A stretch of DNA of 64,000 bases from positions 186,001 to 250,000 of the forward strand of contig JACKAZ010000007.1 in the NCBI GenBank assembly GCA_020634795.1. The letters are read 5' to 3'. Positions within the stretch are counted from its first letter, which is position 1; every line of letters begins with the position of its first letter. The position numbers and the translations under genes are program-made. The DNA comes from Ardenticatenales bacterium (lineage in GTDB: Bacteria; Chloroflexota; Anaerolineae; Ardenticatenales; Ardenticatenaceae). The notes beneath the pieces were generated by a model that was given only the letters and a program-made list of their open reading frames with translations, did no database searches and was not told where the DNA came from. Below are positions 1 to 9,352 of this stretch, one piece after another.

Positions 1-3000
1 AGTCGGTTGAAATAATGGCGGAAGGCCTCGCCGATCTGCTCGAAGGTCTCGATGAAACGGGCCTCCATCAGCCGATCCAGCTCGCCGACAATTTGACGCA
101 GGTCGCGCATCGCCTTGGTCAAATCCTCCGATTGCTCGGTCAGGAAGCGGTGGCGCGCCTCGACCTCGACGAATTCGGCGGGCGCGTCGGGGTTGATCGC
201 CCCCAGCCGCCCCAACCGGCGCCGCAACTGGCGGGCGCGCTCCTCCACATCCATATCCAACGCCTCGACACGGGGCAAGGCCGCGATCAACTCTTCGGTT
301 GTGGGGCCGCTCTCCTCCTCGCCCGCGTCGCCGATCACCCCCAAATCGTTCTCGATCTGCTGAGCGAGGTGGCGCATCCGCTCTTCCGCCGATTGGAGCG
401 CGAGCTGCGCCGTATGGGCCTCATCTTCGCGCAGTTGACGCTGCTTGCGCAGACTCAAGTGCTGCGCCTCTAGCGTGGCCAACCGCTCCACGTTCTGGGC
501 CTGCTCCGCTTCGAGCGGGCGGCTCGAATCGCGGCTCTGGCTGAGGGCCTGCTCGGCCTCGTCGAGGGTGGCAACGAGGGTCGCCAACCGGTCGTCGATG
601 CCGCTCGCCTCTTCGGAGAGGGCGCTGACCTGCGCCACCTTTTGGCCGTGGCGCTCTTGCAGACGGGCCTGCTCGTCCTGCAACGTCCGCTGGCTGCGCT
701 GCCAGCTCGCCAACTGTTCGTCGGCGATGGCGACCTGGGTACGGGCGCGCTCCACCGCCTCGCGCAGGGCGCCGGGTTGCGCCGCCTCGACCCGTTGCTC
801 CCACAACGTGACGGCCGCGTCGGCCTCGGCCTGCTCATCGATCAAAGCGGCGGTGGCGGCGCTGAGCGTGGTGGCTTGCTCGGCAAGGCTGCGTTGCTCG
901 GCCTCGACCTTTTCGACGAGGCCGCTGCGCCACTGACTTTCTTGTTGCACTTTGCCGCTGTCCCGCTGCTCGCTGGCTTGGCGCTCTTGCACGCGGCGCT
1001 GCTGCTGCTCGATTTGGCGCCGCGAATCGGCCAACCGCCGCCGCTGCTGCTCGATCTGTGCCACCCGCTCCGTGGCTTGCGCCAATGCCTCGCTCGCCGC
1101 CGTGCGTTGCCCTTCCGCCGCCTCGATCTGGGCCGGCAGCGCGGCCCATTCGCGGCTCTGGGCCAGCAACGTGCTGCCCTTGCCCTCGCCATTGCCCGCC
1201 ACGATGGCCCCGCGGCGCGTTCGCACTTGGCCGTCCCGCGTCACCAGATGCCAGCCCGTATTGCCCAGCGCTTTTACCGTCGCCCAATCCTCCACCACCA
1301 GCCAATCGCCCAACAGATATTCCAGCAAGGTCGGGTCGTCCGCCGCCACCAGATCGGCGGCCCGCCCGACCACACCCACGTGAGCGGGTAACCGCGCGGC
1401 ACTCGTTTCCGCCAGTGCGCCCAGCGGCAGCAGGGTGACGCGGCCCGTCTGCTGCTGGTGCAGCCAGTCGCGAGCCGCTTCGCCATCATCGCCCAGCGCC
1501 ACGCCCTGTAGCTGGCTGCCCAGTGCCGCGCTGATCGCCGTGGCGATCTCGGCGGGCACACGGAGCATGTCGGCGACCGGAGAGATGTCGGGGGCGAGCC
1601 GCTTGCCCGCTTTGAGCAGCGCCCGCACGCCCGCCTCGTAGCCCGCGCCCTCTTTGCGGAGCCGCGCCAGCAGCTCTTGGCGGGTGGTCAGCGCCGTCAA
1701 CTGGCGCTCGACCTCGTGCTGCTGGCGACGTGCCTCGTCCAAGCTGGCGGCGGCCTCCCGTTCGGCGGTCGCCAAGCGCTCCTGCTCGCCCGTCAATGTG
1801 CGATGCTGCTCATTCAGCGTCGCCAATTCTTCGGCCAGCAGCGCCAGCTCCCGTTCGTGCTGGGCCTGCTGATCGGCCAACAGCGCGAGCGCTTCTTGGT
1901 GAACGGTCCGTTCCTGTGTCAGCGCCTGTTGGCGGCTGCCGAGGCTGTTTTGCTGTTGGGCCAGCTCTCCGGCACGGGCCGTCAGCCGCCCGACGGTGCG
2001 CCGTGCCTCGCGCAGGCTGCTGCGGAGCGACTCTTGCTCGGCCTCGGCCTCGGCCAGCGCCGCCTTGCGTTCGTTGAGCGACTGCTGCGCCGCCGCTCGC
2101 TTCTCGCGTAGTGCCGCGCCGCTCGCCTCGCCCGCTTGGAATTGGCTGTCGAGGGTGGCCAGTTCCGTCTCAAGGGCGCTCTGTTCCTGTTGAAGCGCCG
2201 CCATCTGCCGCTGGTAGCCGCGCGTCCGTTCTTCGGCCACGGCCTGTTCCCGCCGCACCGCTTCGGCCTGCTGACGCAGTTGGCCCCGTTCGTGGCGTGC
2301 CGCATCGATCTGTTGGCGGAGCGTCTGTTGCCGCTCGCGCAGTTCGTCGAGCTGATCTTCCACTTCGGCCACAGCGGTGCTGGCAGCGGTGAGCGTCTCG
2401 CGGTGCCGCGCAAGCTGCTCGCGGGCCAAGCTCAGCGCCCGCCCGCCCGCGCCCCAACGATAGCCGTAGAGCTGCTGAAGCGCGTCAACCAGTTCATTCT
2501 TGATCGACAGATACTCTTCGGCCCGCTCGGCCTGCCGTTTAAGGCGGCGCATCTGCGGCGTCACTTCGGCCAGGATATCGCTGACCCGTGTCAGATGTTC
2601 TTCGGTCTTGGCCAGGCGGCGCAACGCATCGTCGCGGCGGCCCTGATAAGCGCCGAGTCCCGCCGCATCTTCAAAGAGTTGGCGCCGTTCGGCGGGGCGC
2701 AGCGCCAACGCCGCATCGACCAAGCCCTGTCCAATGACGGTGTAGGTCGTGGTGCCGATCGAGGCGTGGCCCAGCAGCTCTTGGACATCGCGCAGGCGGA
2801 CACGGTTGCCGTTGATCAGGTATTCGCTGTCGCCGTTGCGGAAGATGCGCCGCCCCACCACGACCTCGGCAAAGTCGATCGGCAGCGTGCCCGCGCGGTT
2901 GTCCAGCGTGATCGCGCCGTGGGCCATGCCCATCCGGGTCCGTTTCTCGGTGCCGCTGAAGATCAGATCGTCGTTTTTCCGCGCACGGAGCATTGAGTTG

Positions 3001-3155
3001 CGCTGTTCACCGAGGATCCAGCGCACCGCGTCGGCTAGGTTGCTTTTTCCGGAGCCGTTCGGCCCGACGATGGCGGTGATGCCGTCGTCGAATTGGAAGC
3101 GGGTCTTGCTGGCGAAGGTCTTAAAGCCGTGGAGATCGAGTTGTTTTAGTTGCAT
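1..3155 (-). CDS. smc: Chromosome segregation ATPase SMC (C-terminus off the window)
   Basis: ABC-type ATPase of the bacterial condensin; it forms a coiled-coil homodimer that organises and segregates the chromosome with ScpA and ScpB. The protein begins MQLKQLDLHGFKTFASKT at 3155 and has the Walker A motif GPNGSGKSN near residue 33. Two long Gln/Glu/Arg-rich coiled coils flank a globular hinge (about residues 510-660, around positions 1180-1620). The reading frame is open to base 1. The last visible part carries the typical GAINPDAP and IGEAFRHYF segments that come just before the signature motif and Walker B. About 1051 codons are present; the family is about 1180 aa, so roughly 130 residues lie outside. 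A good promoter lies 44 bases upstream. Identification is very secure from the Walker A context, hinge and coiled-coil layout. Confidence 0.95.
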   Translation of the reverse strand, partial: MQLKQLDLHGFKTFASKTRFQFDDGITAIVGPNGSGKSNLADAVRWILGEQRNSMLRARKNDDLIFSGTEKRTRMGMAHGAITLDNRAGTLPIDFAEVVVGRRIFRNGDSEYLINGNRVRLRDVQELLGHASIGTTTYTVIGQGLVDAALALRPAERRQLFEDAAGLGAYQGRRDDALRRLAKTEEHLTRVSDILAEVTPQMRRLKRQAERAEEYLSIKNELVDALQQLYGYRWGAGGRALSLAREQLARHRETLTAASTAVAEVEDQLDELRERQQTLRQQIDAARHERGQLRQQAEAVRREQAVAEERTRGYQRQMAALQQEQSALETELATLDSQFQAGEASGAALREKRAAAQQSLNERKAALAEAEAEQESLRSSLREARRTVGRLTARAGELAQQQNSLGSRQQALTQERTVHQEALALLADQQAQHERELALLAEELATLNEQHRTLTGEQERLATAEREAAASLDEARRQQHEVERQLTALTTRQELLARLRKEGAGYEAGVRALLKAGKRLAPDISPVADMLRVPAEIATAISAALGSQLQGVALGDDGEAARDWLHQQQTGRVTLLPLGALAETSAARLPAHVGVVGRAADLVAADDPTLLEYLLGDWLVVEDWATVKALGNTGWHLVTRDGQVRTRRGAIVAGNGEGKGSTLLAQSREWAALPAQIEAAEGQRTAASEALAQATERVAQIEQQRRRLADSRRQIEQQQRRVQERQASEQRDSGKVQQESQWRSGLVEKVEAEQRSLAEQATTLSAATAALIDEQAEADAAVTLWEQRVEAAQPGALREAVERARTQVAIADEQLASWQRSQRTLQDEQARLQERHGQKVAQVSALSEEASGIDDRLATLVATLDEAEQALSQSRDSSRPLEAEQAQNVERLATLEAQHLSLRKQRQLREDEAHTAQLALQSAEERMRHLAQQIENDLGVIGDAGEEESGPTTEELIAALPRVEALDMDVEERARQLRRRLGRLGAINPDAPAEFVEVEARHRFLTEQSEDLTKAMRDLRQIVGELDRLMEARFIETFEQIGEAFRHYFNR

Positions 3156-3198
3156 GGACGTTGGCGGGGCTGTGTGTTGAAGAGCGGTGCGACGAGGA

Positions 3199-3227
3199 AG
3201 TATAGCGGGGAGCGTGGGAGCGTTCAA
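3199..3227 (-). promoter_or_regulatory. Probable smc promoter
   Basis: On the minus strand a -35 box TTGAAC (3227-3222), a 17-base spacer and a -10 box TATACT (3204-3199) lie 44 bases ahead of the smc start codon. This is a near-consensus housekeeping sigma factor promoter, inferred from sequence only. Confidence 0.6.
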
Positions 3228-4143
3228 GCGTTGGAGCGTGGGAGCGTTCGTTATAACTACTGGATTTTGTGGTTGGGTCGCAGTCATCTCGCCGTTCGCT
3301 GATTTTGACGATAGCCAACGAGATACGCTTGACTTCTGCTAGTTTCAATTTCGGTTGGCGCTGCTTGACCGGTGCTGAACCGATTGGCGTGACAACGGAG
3401 CTTTAGGAGCCACCGGGGTTGTTGAGCAGGGCAACCCCAAGGGTTGCCCCTACAGCGCCGCGATATGACAGTGCAAGCTTCCTTGTTTATGCGTAGCCAT
3501 GTAGGGGCGGGCCTTGTGCCCGCCCGCCTCGCCTAACGTCAAGGGGGCGACGTCCGTCACCTCGTCAAACGAAAGGACCGCCCCTTAATCCGTCGGATCG
3601 TACGTTCTGTGCTACCCTTGCGATGGGAATGCCGGCCGAACGCCTACGCCCCCATTTCGCGTTAGGCTGTCAAAATGGGCAAACGGCGAGCTCATCGGGT
3701 AATCGACAGATTGCCACACACAAAAAGCCCTACGTGCCGCTACCTTTCGCCTGATCTTCTGCGTAGCGGGACGGCGTGGCTCAGCTTCGCTAGCGCTAGT
3801 CACAGGCGACTCTCTTCCAATTCTTGGAGCACACTCGTATATTTTGCGATTCGATCGGCTGCACTCCGCGAATGGTTCGCGTCTCGATGATTCGCGGTGA
3901 CCGAGGTGGCCGATCGAAGCAGCGGCTTAGCCCATATCAGCGTCGCATCAGCAAAGTGATGCGTAGCCTGAATGTCATACCCATTCTCATAGACAATTGT
4001 GGATGTGGAATGGACGGTGTAACCGTGGGGCGGGGATTAAAATCCCCGCTGGCGGGCCTGTCGGCCCATGGGCCTGCCTGCGCAGGCCCCTTCTTTGCTG
4101 TTACCATTGATCGACGTGGCACCATCAACCTTCCGATTTGGTA
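3228..4143. other. Gene-poor intergenic region with short hairpin repeats
   Basis: No convincing gene is seen here. Two short GC-rich inverted repeats occur: GGGCAACCCC-AA-GGGTTGCCCC at 3429-3450 and a GGGGCGGGC...GCCCGCCC hairpin at 3504-3525. A relative of the second is at 49513-49539. They look like dispersed REP-type elements. The right part (from 3977) is the first copy of the 168-bp MITE-like repeat described separately. The open frames crossing the region show no recognisable protein features. Confidence 0.5.
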
Positions 4144-4144
4144 T
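3977..4144 (+). repeat. 168-bp MITE-like repeat, copy 1
   Basis: The element starts ATACC and ends GGTAT. Its imperfect terminal inverted repeats include ATACCAA and a CAATTGTG/ATTGTGC block. The interior is GC-rich and self-complementary (GGGGATTAAAATCCCC, then GGGCCTG/CAGGCCC). A second copy of exactly the same length and about 95% identity by eye lies inverted at 12834-13001, and a diverged third is at 14225-14383. It has no coding capacity, which fits a non-autonomous element moved by a transposase elsewhere. Confidence 0.75.
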
Positions 4145-4226
4145 CAGCATAGAGATCAAGCATATCTTGTGCATCCTATTTTGTGCGCGCCAGCAAGCGC
4201 TCATAATCGCCCGTTCTCTGAGTCAT
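4145..4226 (-). pseudogene. Possible 5' fragment of a small gene cut by the MITE-like element
   Basis: On the minus strand an AAAGGTG ribosome-binding-like site precedes an ATG at 4226. The reading MTQRTGDYERLLARTK is followed by a stop and then DAQDMLDLYA in the same frame, up to the edge of the MITE-like repeat at 4144. The peptide looks like a real protein N-terminus broken by a nonsense codon and by the insertion. I do not recognise the family. This is a weak call based on composition and the position of the repeat edge. Confidence 0.25.
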
Positions 4227-4340
4227 AGAAAATTCACCTTTCAAAAATTGATCGACCGCACAAACTAAACGAACCATGTCCGAAGATTAGGCACGTAACC
4301 TCCGGCGTTGCTCAGAAAAAGCGCTCGAACGCTCGAACGC

Positions 4341-4958
4341 TTAAATGAGCGTGCGACAAAGCGTCCCCTCTTCGTCTGCGGCGAAGCCCATCCGTTGCAG
4401 ATAGCGGCGGTGGGCATCGTCGTGGGGGGCGGGGGCGCAGACGCGCCGGATGCCCTCGGCGCGGAGCTGCGGGCCATGTTCGGTGTAGAAGAAATCGCCC
4501 GGCTTGTAGTCGCGGTAGCCCGGAATGACGTAATCCACGTGGAGGCGCAGCGTCCCCGGCGCATCGACCTGGCCCAGTACCAGGCCAACGGGCAACGCAT
4601 CGCGCAGAATCAGCCAGGCGCGCATCGACGCATCAAGCGTGGTGGGGGCGTCGGGGAAACGCTGCGCGATTTCGTTGTGGTGAACTGCAAAGAAGTGGCG
4701 CAGGTATTCGCCATCGGGCCGCACGGTGACGATGGCAAAGGCGGAGCGCGTTCGCGCCATCTTCCACAAATAGGTCAGGTTGATTCCCACGATGAAGGCG
4801 TTCATCAGCGCCACCGGCCACGCGCCAATCACCACACCATAGATCGTAAAAAGCAGAGAGCCAACCGTGTTGATGATCCGTAACTTCAAGACCGATTTCA
4901 TCATCATCGAAATCGCGATCATCAGCGAGGCGGCGTAGCCGATCAGTTCGTAGAGCAT
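4341..4958 (-). CDS. YgjV-like inner membrane protein with a C-terminal soluble domain
   Basis: A 205-residue protein. Residues 1-75 hold three hydrophobic segments (MLYELIGYAASLMIAISMMM, then LLFTIYGVVIGAWPVALMN, then a short third), which resembles the YgjV family of small inner membrane proteins of unknown function. Residues 75-205 form a soluble domain with VDYVIPGYRDYKPGDFFY and a terminal LQRMGFAADEEGTL, reminiscent of a GNAT-like fold in which a final beta-strand carries a GF motif. No acetyl-CoA loop is obvious. The start codon directly follows a CTCATTAAA-type array, the end of composite linker copy 1, with no clear Shine-Dalgarno. The gene is divergent from the M23 peptidase. Confidence 0.65.
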   Translation of the reverse strand: MLYELIGYAASLMIAISMMMKSVLKLRIINTVGSLLFTIYGVVIGAWPVALMNAFIVGINLTYLWKMARTRSAFAIVTVRPDGEYLRHFFAVHHNEIAQRFPDAPTTLDASMRAWLILRDALPVGLVLGQVDAPGTLRLHVDYVIPGYRDYKPGDFFYTEHGPQLRAEGIRRVCAPAPHDDAHRRYLQRMGFAADEEGTLCRTLI

Positions 4959-4959
4959 G

Positions 4960-5350
4960 GGAGTTTAATGAGTTTAATGAGTTTTGTGAGTTTTGTGAGT
5001 TTTGTGAGTTTAATGAGTTTTGTGAGTTTGGAGGGGCGGAAAATTCTCTGCCCGTACGGGAGTTTGATGAGGTTGATGAGGTTGATGAGTTTTATGAGTT
5101 TGGTGAGTTGGGTGAGTTGGGTGGGTTGGGAATTGGAAGTTTACGGGTTTAATGGGTTTGATGGGTTGAAGTGAGCAGCAACGGCAGAGCGGCGAAACGA
5201 TTCTCGACCTCTGCCCATGCACCATGCACCATGCACCATGCACCTTTCGCCATGCGGCAAAATCAGGTATGCGTTCGGAGCATGCCCTGAGCGAAGAAAA
5301 GTGTTCTGCGTTACCTGCTCTGCGTTGCCGTTCTGCGTTGCCGTTCGGCG
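4960..5350 (-). repeat. Composite linker repeat, copy 1 (upstream of the YgjV-like gene)
   Basis: Read on the minus strand toward the gene start at 4958, the order is: an AACGCAG-type array (5345-5304), a spacer with CTTCGCTCAGGGCATGCTC, a GGTGCATGG array (5247-5214), a conserved core of about 45 bases (5213-5171) with GGCAGAG...CTCTGCC arms, and a long CTCATTAAA-type array (5170-4965). The last is interrupted by GGCAGAGAATTTTCCGCC at about 5058-5036. The same order and orientation recur upstream of the genes at 18732, 33695 and 39537. Confidence 0.8.
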
Positions 5351-5368
5351 TTGTGCTATGATTGTGCC

Positions 5369-5920
5369 ATGAAGAGGCGAAGTGTAAAGCGGCGGCGGGG
5401 CTTGGGAATGGCGTTGCTGACCGTGGGGATCGCGGCGCTGGTGGCGTGGCAGTGGCTGTTGCCGCAGATGCGTGAGTGGCCCCATGTGCCGACCTACGGC
5501 GCGATGTCGTGGGGTTATGGGCAGCCGGTCTCCTATCAGAGCTGCGGCTTCCACACCGGCGACGACTGGTTCGCGCCGATCGGCACGCCGATCTTCGCTG
5601 TTGAGGATGGCACGGTGCTTTACGTTGGCCCACTCTGGCTGGATGGCGAGGGCGTGGGGCGCGGCCCCTACAGCATCGTGCTCTACCACGAAGCGGGCGA
5701 CTACTGGACGACCTACGGCCACAATTCGGTGGCGCTGGTCGAAGCGGGTGACGAGGTGAGACGCGGCCAGAAGATCGCCGAAGTGGGCGATCTGGGCTAT
5801 TCGCCCGCGCCCCATCTCCATTTCGAGAAGGTCGTCACCCCCTTCACCGGCAACTGGGAGCAGCCCTTCGTCGGCTGCGAGGGCTATGTCGATCCTGGCG
5901 ATCGGTGGAGCCCGATTTAG
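5369..5920 (+). CDS. Membrane-anchored M23-family metallopeptidase
   Basis: A 183-residue LysM-less lysostaphin-type (M23) zinc peptidase, expected to cut peptidoglycan cross-links or peptides outside the membrane. Residues 1-32 are a basic stretch (MKRRSVKRRRGLGMALL) and one membrane segment acting as signal anchor. The peptidase domain shows the zinc ligands in CGFHTGDDWFAP (H and D) and the PHLHFEK motif (second H of HxH), with the usual GTPIFAVEDGTVLYVG beta core. I chose the ATG at 5369 over the TTG at 5351 because a TATGAT -10-like box at 5357-5362 would place transcription start almost exactly on this ATG. An AACGCAG array begins just after the stop codon. Confidence 0.88.
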   Translation: MKRRSVKRRRGLGMALLTVGIAALVAWQWLLPQMREWPHVPTYGAMSWGYGQPVSYQSCGFHTGDDWFAPIGTPIFAVEDGTVLYVGPLWLDGEGVGRGPYSIVLYHEAGDYWTTYGHNSVALVEAGDEVRRGQKIAEVGDLGYSPAPHLHFEKVVTPFTGNWEQPFVGCEGYVDPGDRWSPI

Positions 5921-5926
5921 CAGTTA

Positions 5927-5956
5927 ACGCAGAACGCAGAACGCAGAACGCACAAC
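5927..5956 (+). repeat. AACGCAG heptamer array after the M23 stop codon
   Basis: Four consecutive copies of the seven-base unit AACGCAG begin seven bases after the stop codon, on the coding strand. The same unit follows the stop codons of the Ser/Thr kinase, GNAT, Nudix, GH13 and patatin genes. Confidence 0.8.
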
Positions 5957-6044
5957 GGTCGTGCGCAGCGCTTGAGATGTTGTTATTTTGTAGGGCAGGG
6001 GTCCACTTGGGCTTTTGGGAGCCGCTTTTTGGGGAGGCGATGAG

Positions 6045-6257
6045 ATGGAAGAACTATTGGCAACGTATCAGACGCTCCCGCCATTTTTGAAGGTAGTCGT
6101 GGCGATGGGGGTATTCGTGCCGCTTTTGGTGGTCTGGGCCTATCTCAATCCACCGAAGCCACCGCCCAAGAAGCCGGATGGCACAGCAAAGATCGAGGGC
6201 AACGAGGCGAAGATTTACATGAATCCTCAGACTTTTGTGGAGAAGAAGGAGAAGTGA
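6045..6257 (+). CDS. Small single-pass membrane protein of unknown function
   Basis: A 70-residue protein starting MEELLATYQTLPPFLKVVV. One hydrophobic segment (about residues 13-31) is followed by a Pro/Lys-rich stretch PPKPPPKKPDG and a charged tail ending EKKEK. The start at 6045 is chosen because a GGGGAGG ribosome binding site sits eight bases upstream; an earlier in-frame ATG at 6015 lacks one. A strong hairpin terminator follows at 6312. The lone transmembrane helix with a cytoplasmic charged tail suggests an accessory subunit or regulator, but nothing identifies a partner. Confidence 0.6.
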   Translation: MEELLATYQTLPPFLKVVVAMGVFVPLLVVWAYLNPPKPPPKKPDGTAKIEGNEAKIYMNPQTFVEKKEK

Positions 6258-6311
6258 CGCGAAATTCTCCTCAATAAGCGATCGTAGTGGGAACAGGATA
6301 GTCTACCTGCC

Positions 6312-6352
6312 GATAGAGCCACCCTGGTTGTGAGGGTGGCTCTATCGTTTTA
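6312..6352 (+). terminator. Rho-independent terminator
   Basis: A perfect 14-base stem (GATAGAGCCACCCT paired with AGGGTGGCTCTATC) with a seven-base loop, followed by GTTTTAT, lies 55 bases after the small membrane protein gene. Confidence 0.8.
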
Positions 6353-6897
6353 TGCCTTCGCGAGCGATCCGGCTGCACGAGACGCCGACCGCATCGCGAA
6401 TCGGCGGCCATGCCGCCAACGTGGTTCTGCGTTACAGAGTAACGATTACGCCCAACTTCCAAACTCACCTACTCCCCCCCAATTGCGAGATCCTTTCCCA
6501 ATCCTTTGTACCCCGACTCCCTCTCGAAGCCTCACCCACTATGGCCGTAGGAGGCTTGATCGGGCGGAGGTTCGCAGCGCCCTGACCTATTCGGAACACC
6601 CCAAGGTGGTCACGTAAGGCCTCCTGCCTCAGCGATGGTACAACTCCACCATAGCTATCACTTCCCTCTCTGATCGCCAAATCTCCCAGTCCGCCGACGT
6701 TTTCTTCCATGAATCGCGGCGTATTTTCGGCCAACGAGCCATGAGTTGAAGTTGGGCGTCAGGAAATCGTCAGAATTTGGTCAGGACTTTACGCTCTATC
6801 TGTAGTAAATTTGAGATAGCCGACTGGTAGCGCGGCATGTTCCTAACAAGGTAGGGGCAGCGCCTATCTGCGGCAGTTGCCATCATTTCACTTCATT
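6353..6897. other. Intergenic region without recognised genes
   Basis: Short frames on both strands here have no family resemblance and no ribosome binding sites. Only a GGCGGC-CAT-GCCGCC palindrome near 6407-6420 stands out. Confidence 0.4.
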
Positions 6898-6910
6898 AAG
6901 GAGGTGTGTC

Positions 6911-7339
6911 ATGAGACGGAGCATTCTTATTCTGTTCATAACGATCATTCTGGCAGCTTTGGGATTAGCCAACAGTGCCACCGTGCGTGCCGACGGCTTT
7001 CCTATCGCGGACGATGATTGGCCGATTGATGGCGGACGATTCTTCAGCCAGACCACACCTGCGGGTCTGGGCTATAGCGTGGTCGACGACGATGAGGCCA
7101 AATTCTGGACAGGCTTCCATGAGTTAGGGGGCCTACAAAACGTCGGTTATCCCATCTCACGTCGATTCTATCATAGAGGCTTTCTGACACAGGCGTTCCA
7201 GAAGCTGGTACTCCAGTGGCGACCCGAGGTCGATGAGGTTTGGCCCGTCAATGTTTTCGATGATCTCTCCTATGCGGGCTACGACGATGTGCTTTACAAC
7301 TTCCGCCAAACACCCTACCACATCGGGTTATGCAAATAA
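6911..7339 (+). pseudogene. 5' part of a secreted protein gene, truncated
   Basis: The gene has a strong AAGGAGGTG site at 6898-6906 and encodes a clear signal peptide (MRRSILILFITIILAALGL, cleavage near SATVRADG). The mature part contains FHELGGLQNVGYPISRRF and VWPVNVFDDLSYAGYDD, resembling an extracellular module common in Chloroflexota secreted proteins (GG-L-x-x-xGYPIS...F...Q-F...L...P). In that module the RQTP segment normally continues for a further hundred or more residues; here the frame ends six residues later (HIGLCK). The stop coincides with the outer edge of the degenerate IS256 remnant. I infer that this is the front part of a gene whose rear part may be the M23/lectin remnant at 9353-10063. 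A short intact secreted protein is the alternative. Confidence 0.55.
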
Positions 7340-8290
7340 GTTTCTGTAAAAAGGCGGTATCGTGTTGAACTAGGCAGCAGGGTTGGTAAGAATTGAGGAA
7401 GGGCTGATGGATATGTGGACAACCCTTCGCAAGCTACGGGTTGACGCACATACCCACAGCCCGACGACTATTTTTGATCATCATCCATCACTATTTGTCT
7501 CAAGAGACAAATAGACCCGTCCGGTTTCCCATTCGTCGCTAATCTCCATCACAATCGCGGTTGCCAAACGCTCACATGAAGCCACGTTGGGGAAAAGCAC
7601 CGACCCGCGACCGTCGCTGAATCTCCCGGTGCAGTCGTTCCAATCCATCGACGGTGCGTAAGCGTCGTTTGGTGCTGGCTGGAAAGTCAAAGACCGTTAG
7701 TCCTTCCGGAATGTTGGCTTCGAGCCAACTTGCCAGCTATGGTGCACTCTCTTGATACTTTTCACCGTCTCCTTCAACAATCGCTCCGCTTGGGGGCGAT
7801 CTGCGGCGTTGAATATGGCGCGAATATCAGCGGCCACCTCTGGTTTGGGTGCTTTGCGCGGCACATATTGTGCATTTTTGTTTGCAAATGGAATTCGACA
7901 ACGTTGCCGAGGACACCACCGCAAACTGCTTGTCGAGGCCGCCTTCAAGCCAGCGTGAGCATCGCTAATGATCAGGGCGTACAGCGCGCGGCCGCGTTGC
8001 GCCAGACTTTGTATGAAGTTGCCAGTGGACTTCATGTTCCGAGAGTGAGACTGAATACCGAAGTACGACCGTTGTCCTGCGCCATCAATCCGACCGCTTT
8101 CAGCTGGCTACATCCGCACTTGTCCATCTTGACGCACCTTGGGCCATTCGAATGTAGCAGCGACTGACGCGGGTATGCCTACGGATATAAGCACCATCGG
8201 TAGGACTCATGGGTTCCTTCGATGTACAAGTGCCGAAGGAGGTTTCTGCCTCAATGCGCTCGACTAGGGCTGCGTGAGCGAGCGAAACTG
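7335..8290 (-). pseudogene. Degenerate IS256 (mutator)-family transposase, minus-strand copy
   Basis: Frameshifted and stop-riddled transposase. Recognisable pieces on the minus strand, in order, are KVRQDGQVR (about 8140), LIISDAHAGLKAA with a catalytic Asp (about 7970), QRCRIPF (about 7900), LTVFDFPASTKRRLR then GLERLHREIQRRS (about 7710-7610), and FPNVASCERLATA...SDEWETGRVYLSLE (7590-7490). These are the diagnostic blocks of IS256-type DDE transposases. The first third of the protein is missing. The 3' flank to about 7335 is homologous to the flank of the plus-strand copy. Confidence 0.7.
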
Positions 8291-9110
8291 GCCCGTAGGC
8301 GTCCAGAGTCTCACACGGCGTGCGCAACAAGTGCTGTGTGTCGAGGTCACTTCAATGGTCATCGGCTACGGCCAGCCTCGCGATTGGGCGGCGGCGCGAA
8401 GCCCGCCAGCCAGTCCCAACATCTGGATGCTAATTCTCACGAAAAGGTGCGCTCAAGATATGGCGTTGTAGCCGTGTGAGGCGTTTGATTGATGCACTGG
8501 ACAACTCGTACTGGTATTCGTTCACTCTCGAACATCCAGTCAGTGGCGCAACTACAAACTTCGCAACCGGCTTGCGCGCTGTACGCCGACACAATGATCA
8601 CGCCTTACCGGGGAAGGGATTAGGAGGTATCTTGCAATGCAATTCTTTGGCAAGATCAAGGCTGTGCCGCAAAGCACTCAAACCGTGGTGGCTGCTGTAT
8701 TCGCGCCTTCTGCGCAGACATCGCCCCAAGGGGAGCGATTGTTGCAGAGCGGTGAATATCAGAGTACCACCAGCAAGTTGCTCGAAGCCAACTTTCCGAA
8801 GCACTAACGGTCTTTACCTTCAGCTCCAAGACGCTTCGCAGGTTCGGTTGGAACGATTGGACCGGGGATTCGGACGTCGCAGGTCGTGGAGCTCCAACGA
8901 GGTGCGTTTCTGAGTGGCGCTTTGGAGATTAACATAAGGGTGCGTCCACTTGCCGAGAACGTGATCATGATCAAAAATAGCCTCGGGCAGGGAAGGCCGG
9001 TTCAGGCCTGCTTGCGAAGGTGCCACTATCCGTCAGCCCCTTCCAATTCTACACGCTGCCAGTTCAACCGTACGCGTTCCAGACTATTTGCGTCACCGGC
9101 CTGAAGCGCA
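8290..9110 (+). pseudogene. Degenerate IS256-family transposase, plus-strand copy (head to head with the previous one)
   Basis: More decayed than its partner. Translated in shifting plus frames it shows LDANSHEKVRSRYG (about 8424-8465), GLRAVRRHNDHA (about 8570, the degraded ISDAH block), AVPQSTQTVVAAVFA (about 8665), FPKH (about 8795) and VFTFSSKTLRRFG (about 8815). Nucleotide similarity to the minus copy is visible around TTGGAACGA...GACCGGG and in the 3' flank (TGATCAAAAATAG, then CTTGCGAAGG, then AGTTCAAC). Together the copies form an imperfect inverted repeat of about 1.75 kb centred near 8290. Confidence 0.6.
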
Positions 9111-9352
9111 GTCTATCTGCCATTTTACATAGCCTGCTGCATACACCGCATCCAGCGGTAGGAGATCATTGCGGCGGTGCTTGTATTAATCGACTAGTTG
9201 CCACCGACTGGACCCCATTCGACGGTACCTTGCAAGCTATGATCAAGTGCGCCCTAAGCGCAAGCGCGGCCATGAATGTTTGACCAGGTTTCCTGTTGCT
9301 GAGCATCTAAGAATATCGGCGATGCCAATTTTACACGCTTCCTAACGTTTAG

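Noticed and set aside
15..473. Long plus-strand frame over the smc region
   Set aside because: It is a shadow of the smc gene on the other strand, which has Walker A, hinge and coiled coils; high GC makes opposite frames open.
3824..4228. Plus-strand 134-residue frame between smc and the YgjV-like gene
   Set aside because: It runs through the MITE-like repeat, lacks a ribosome binding site and has no protein-like features.
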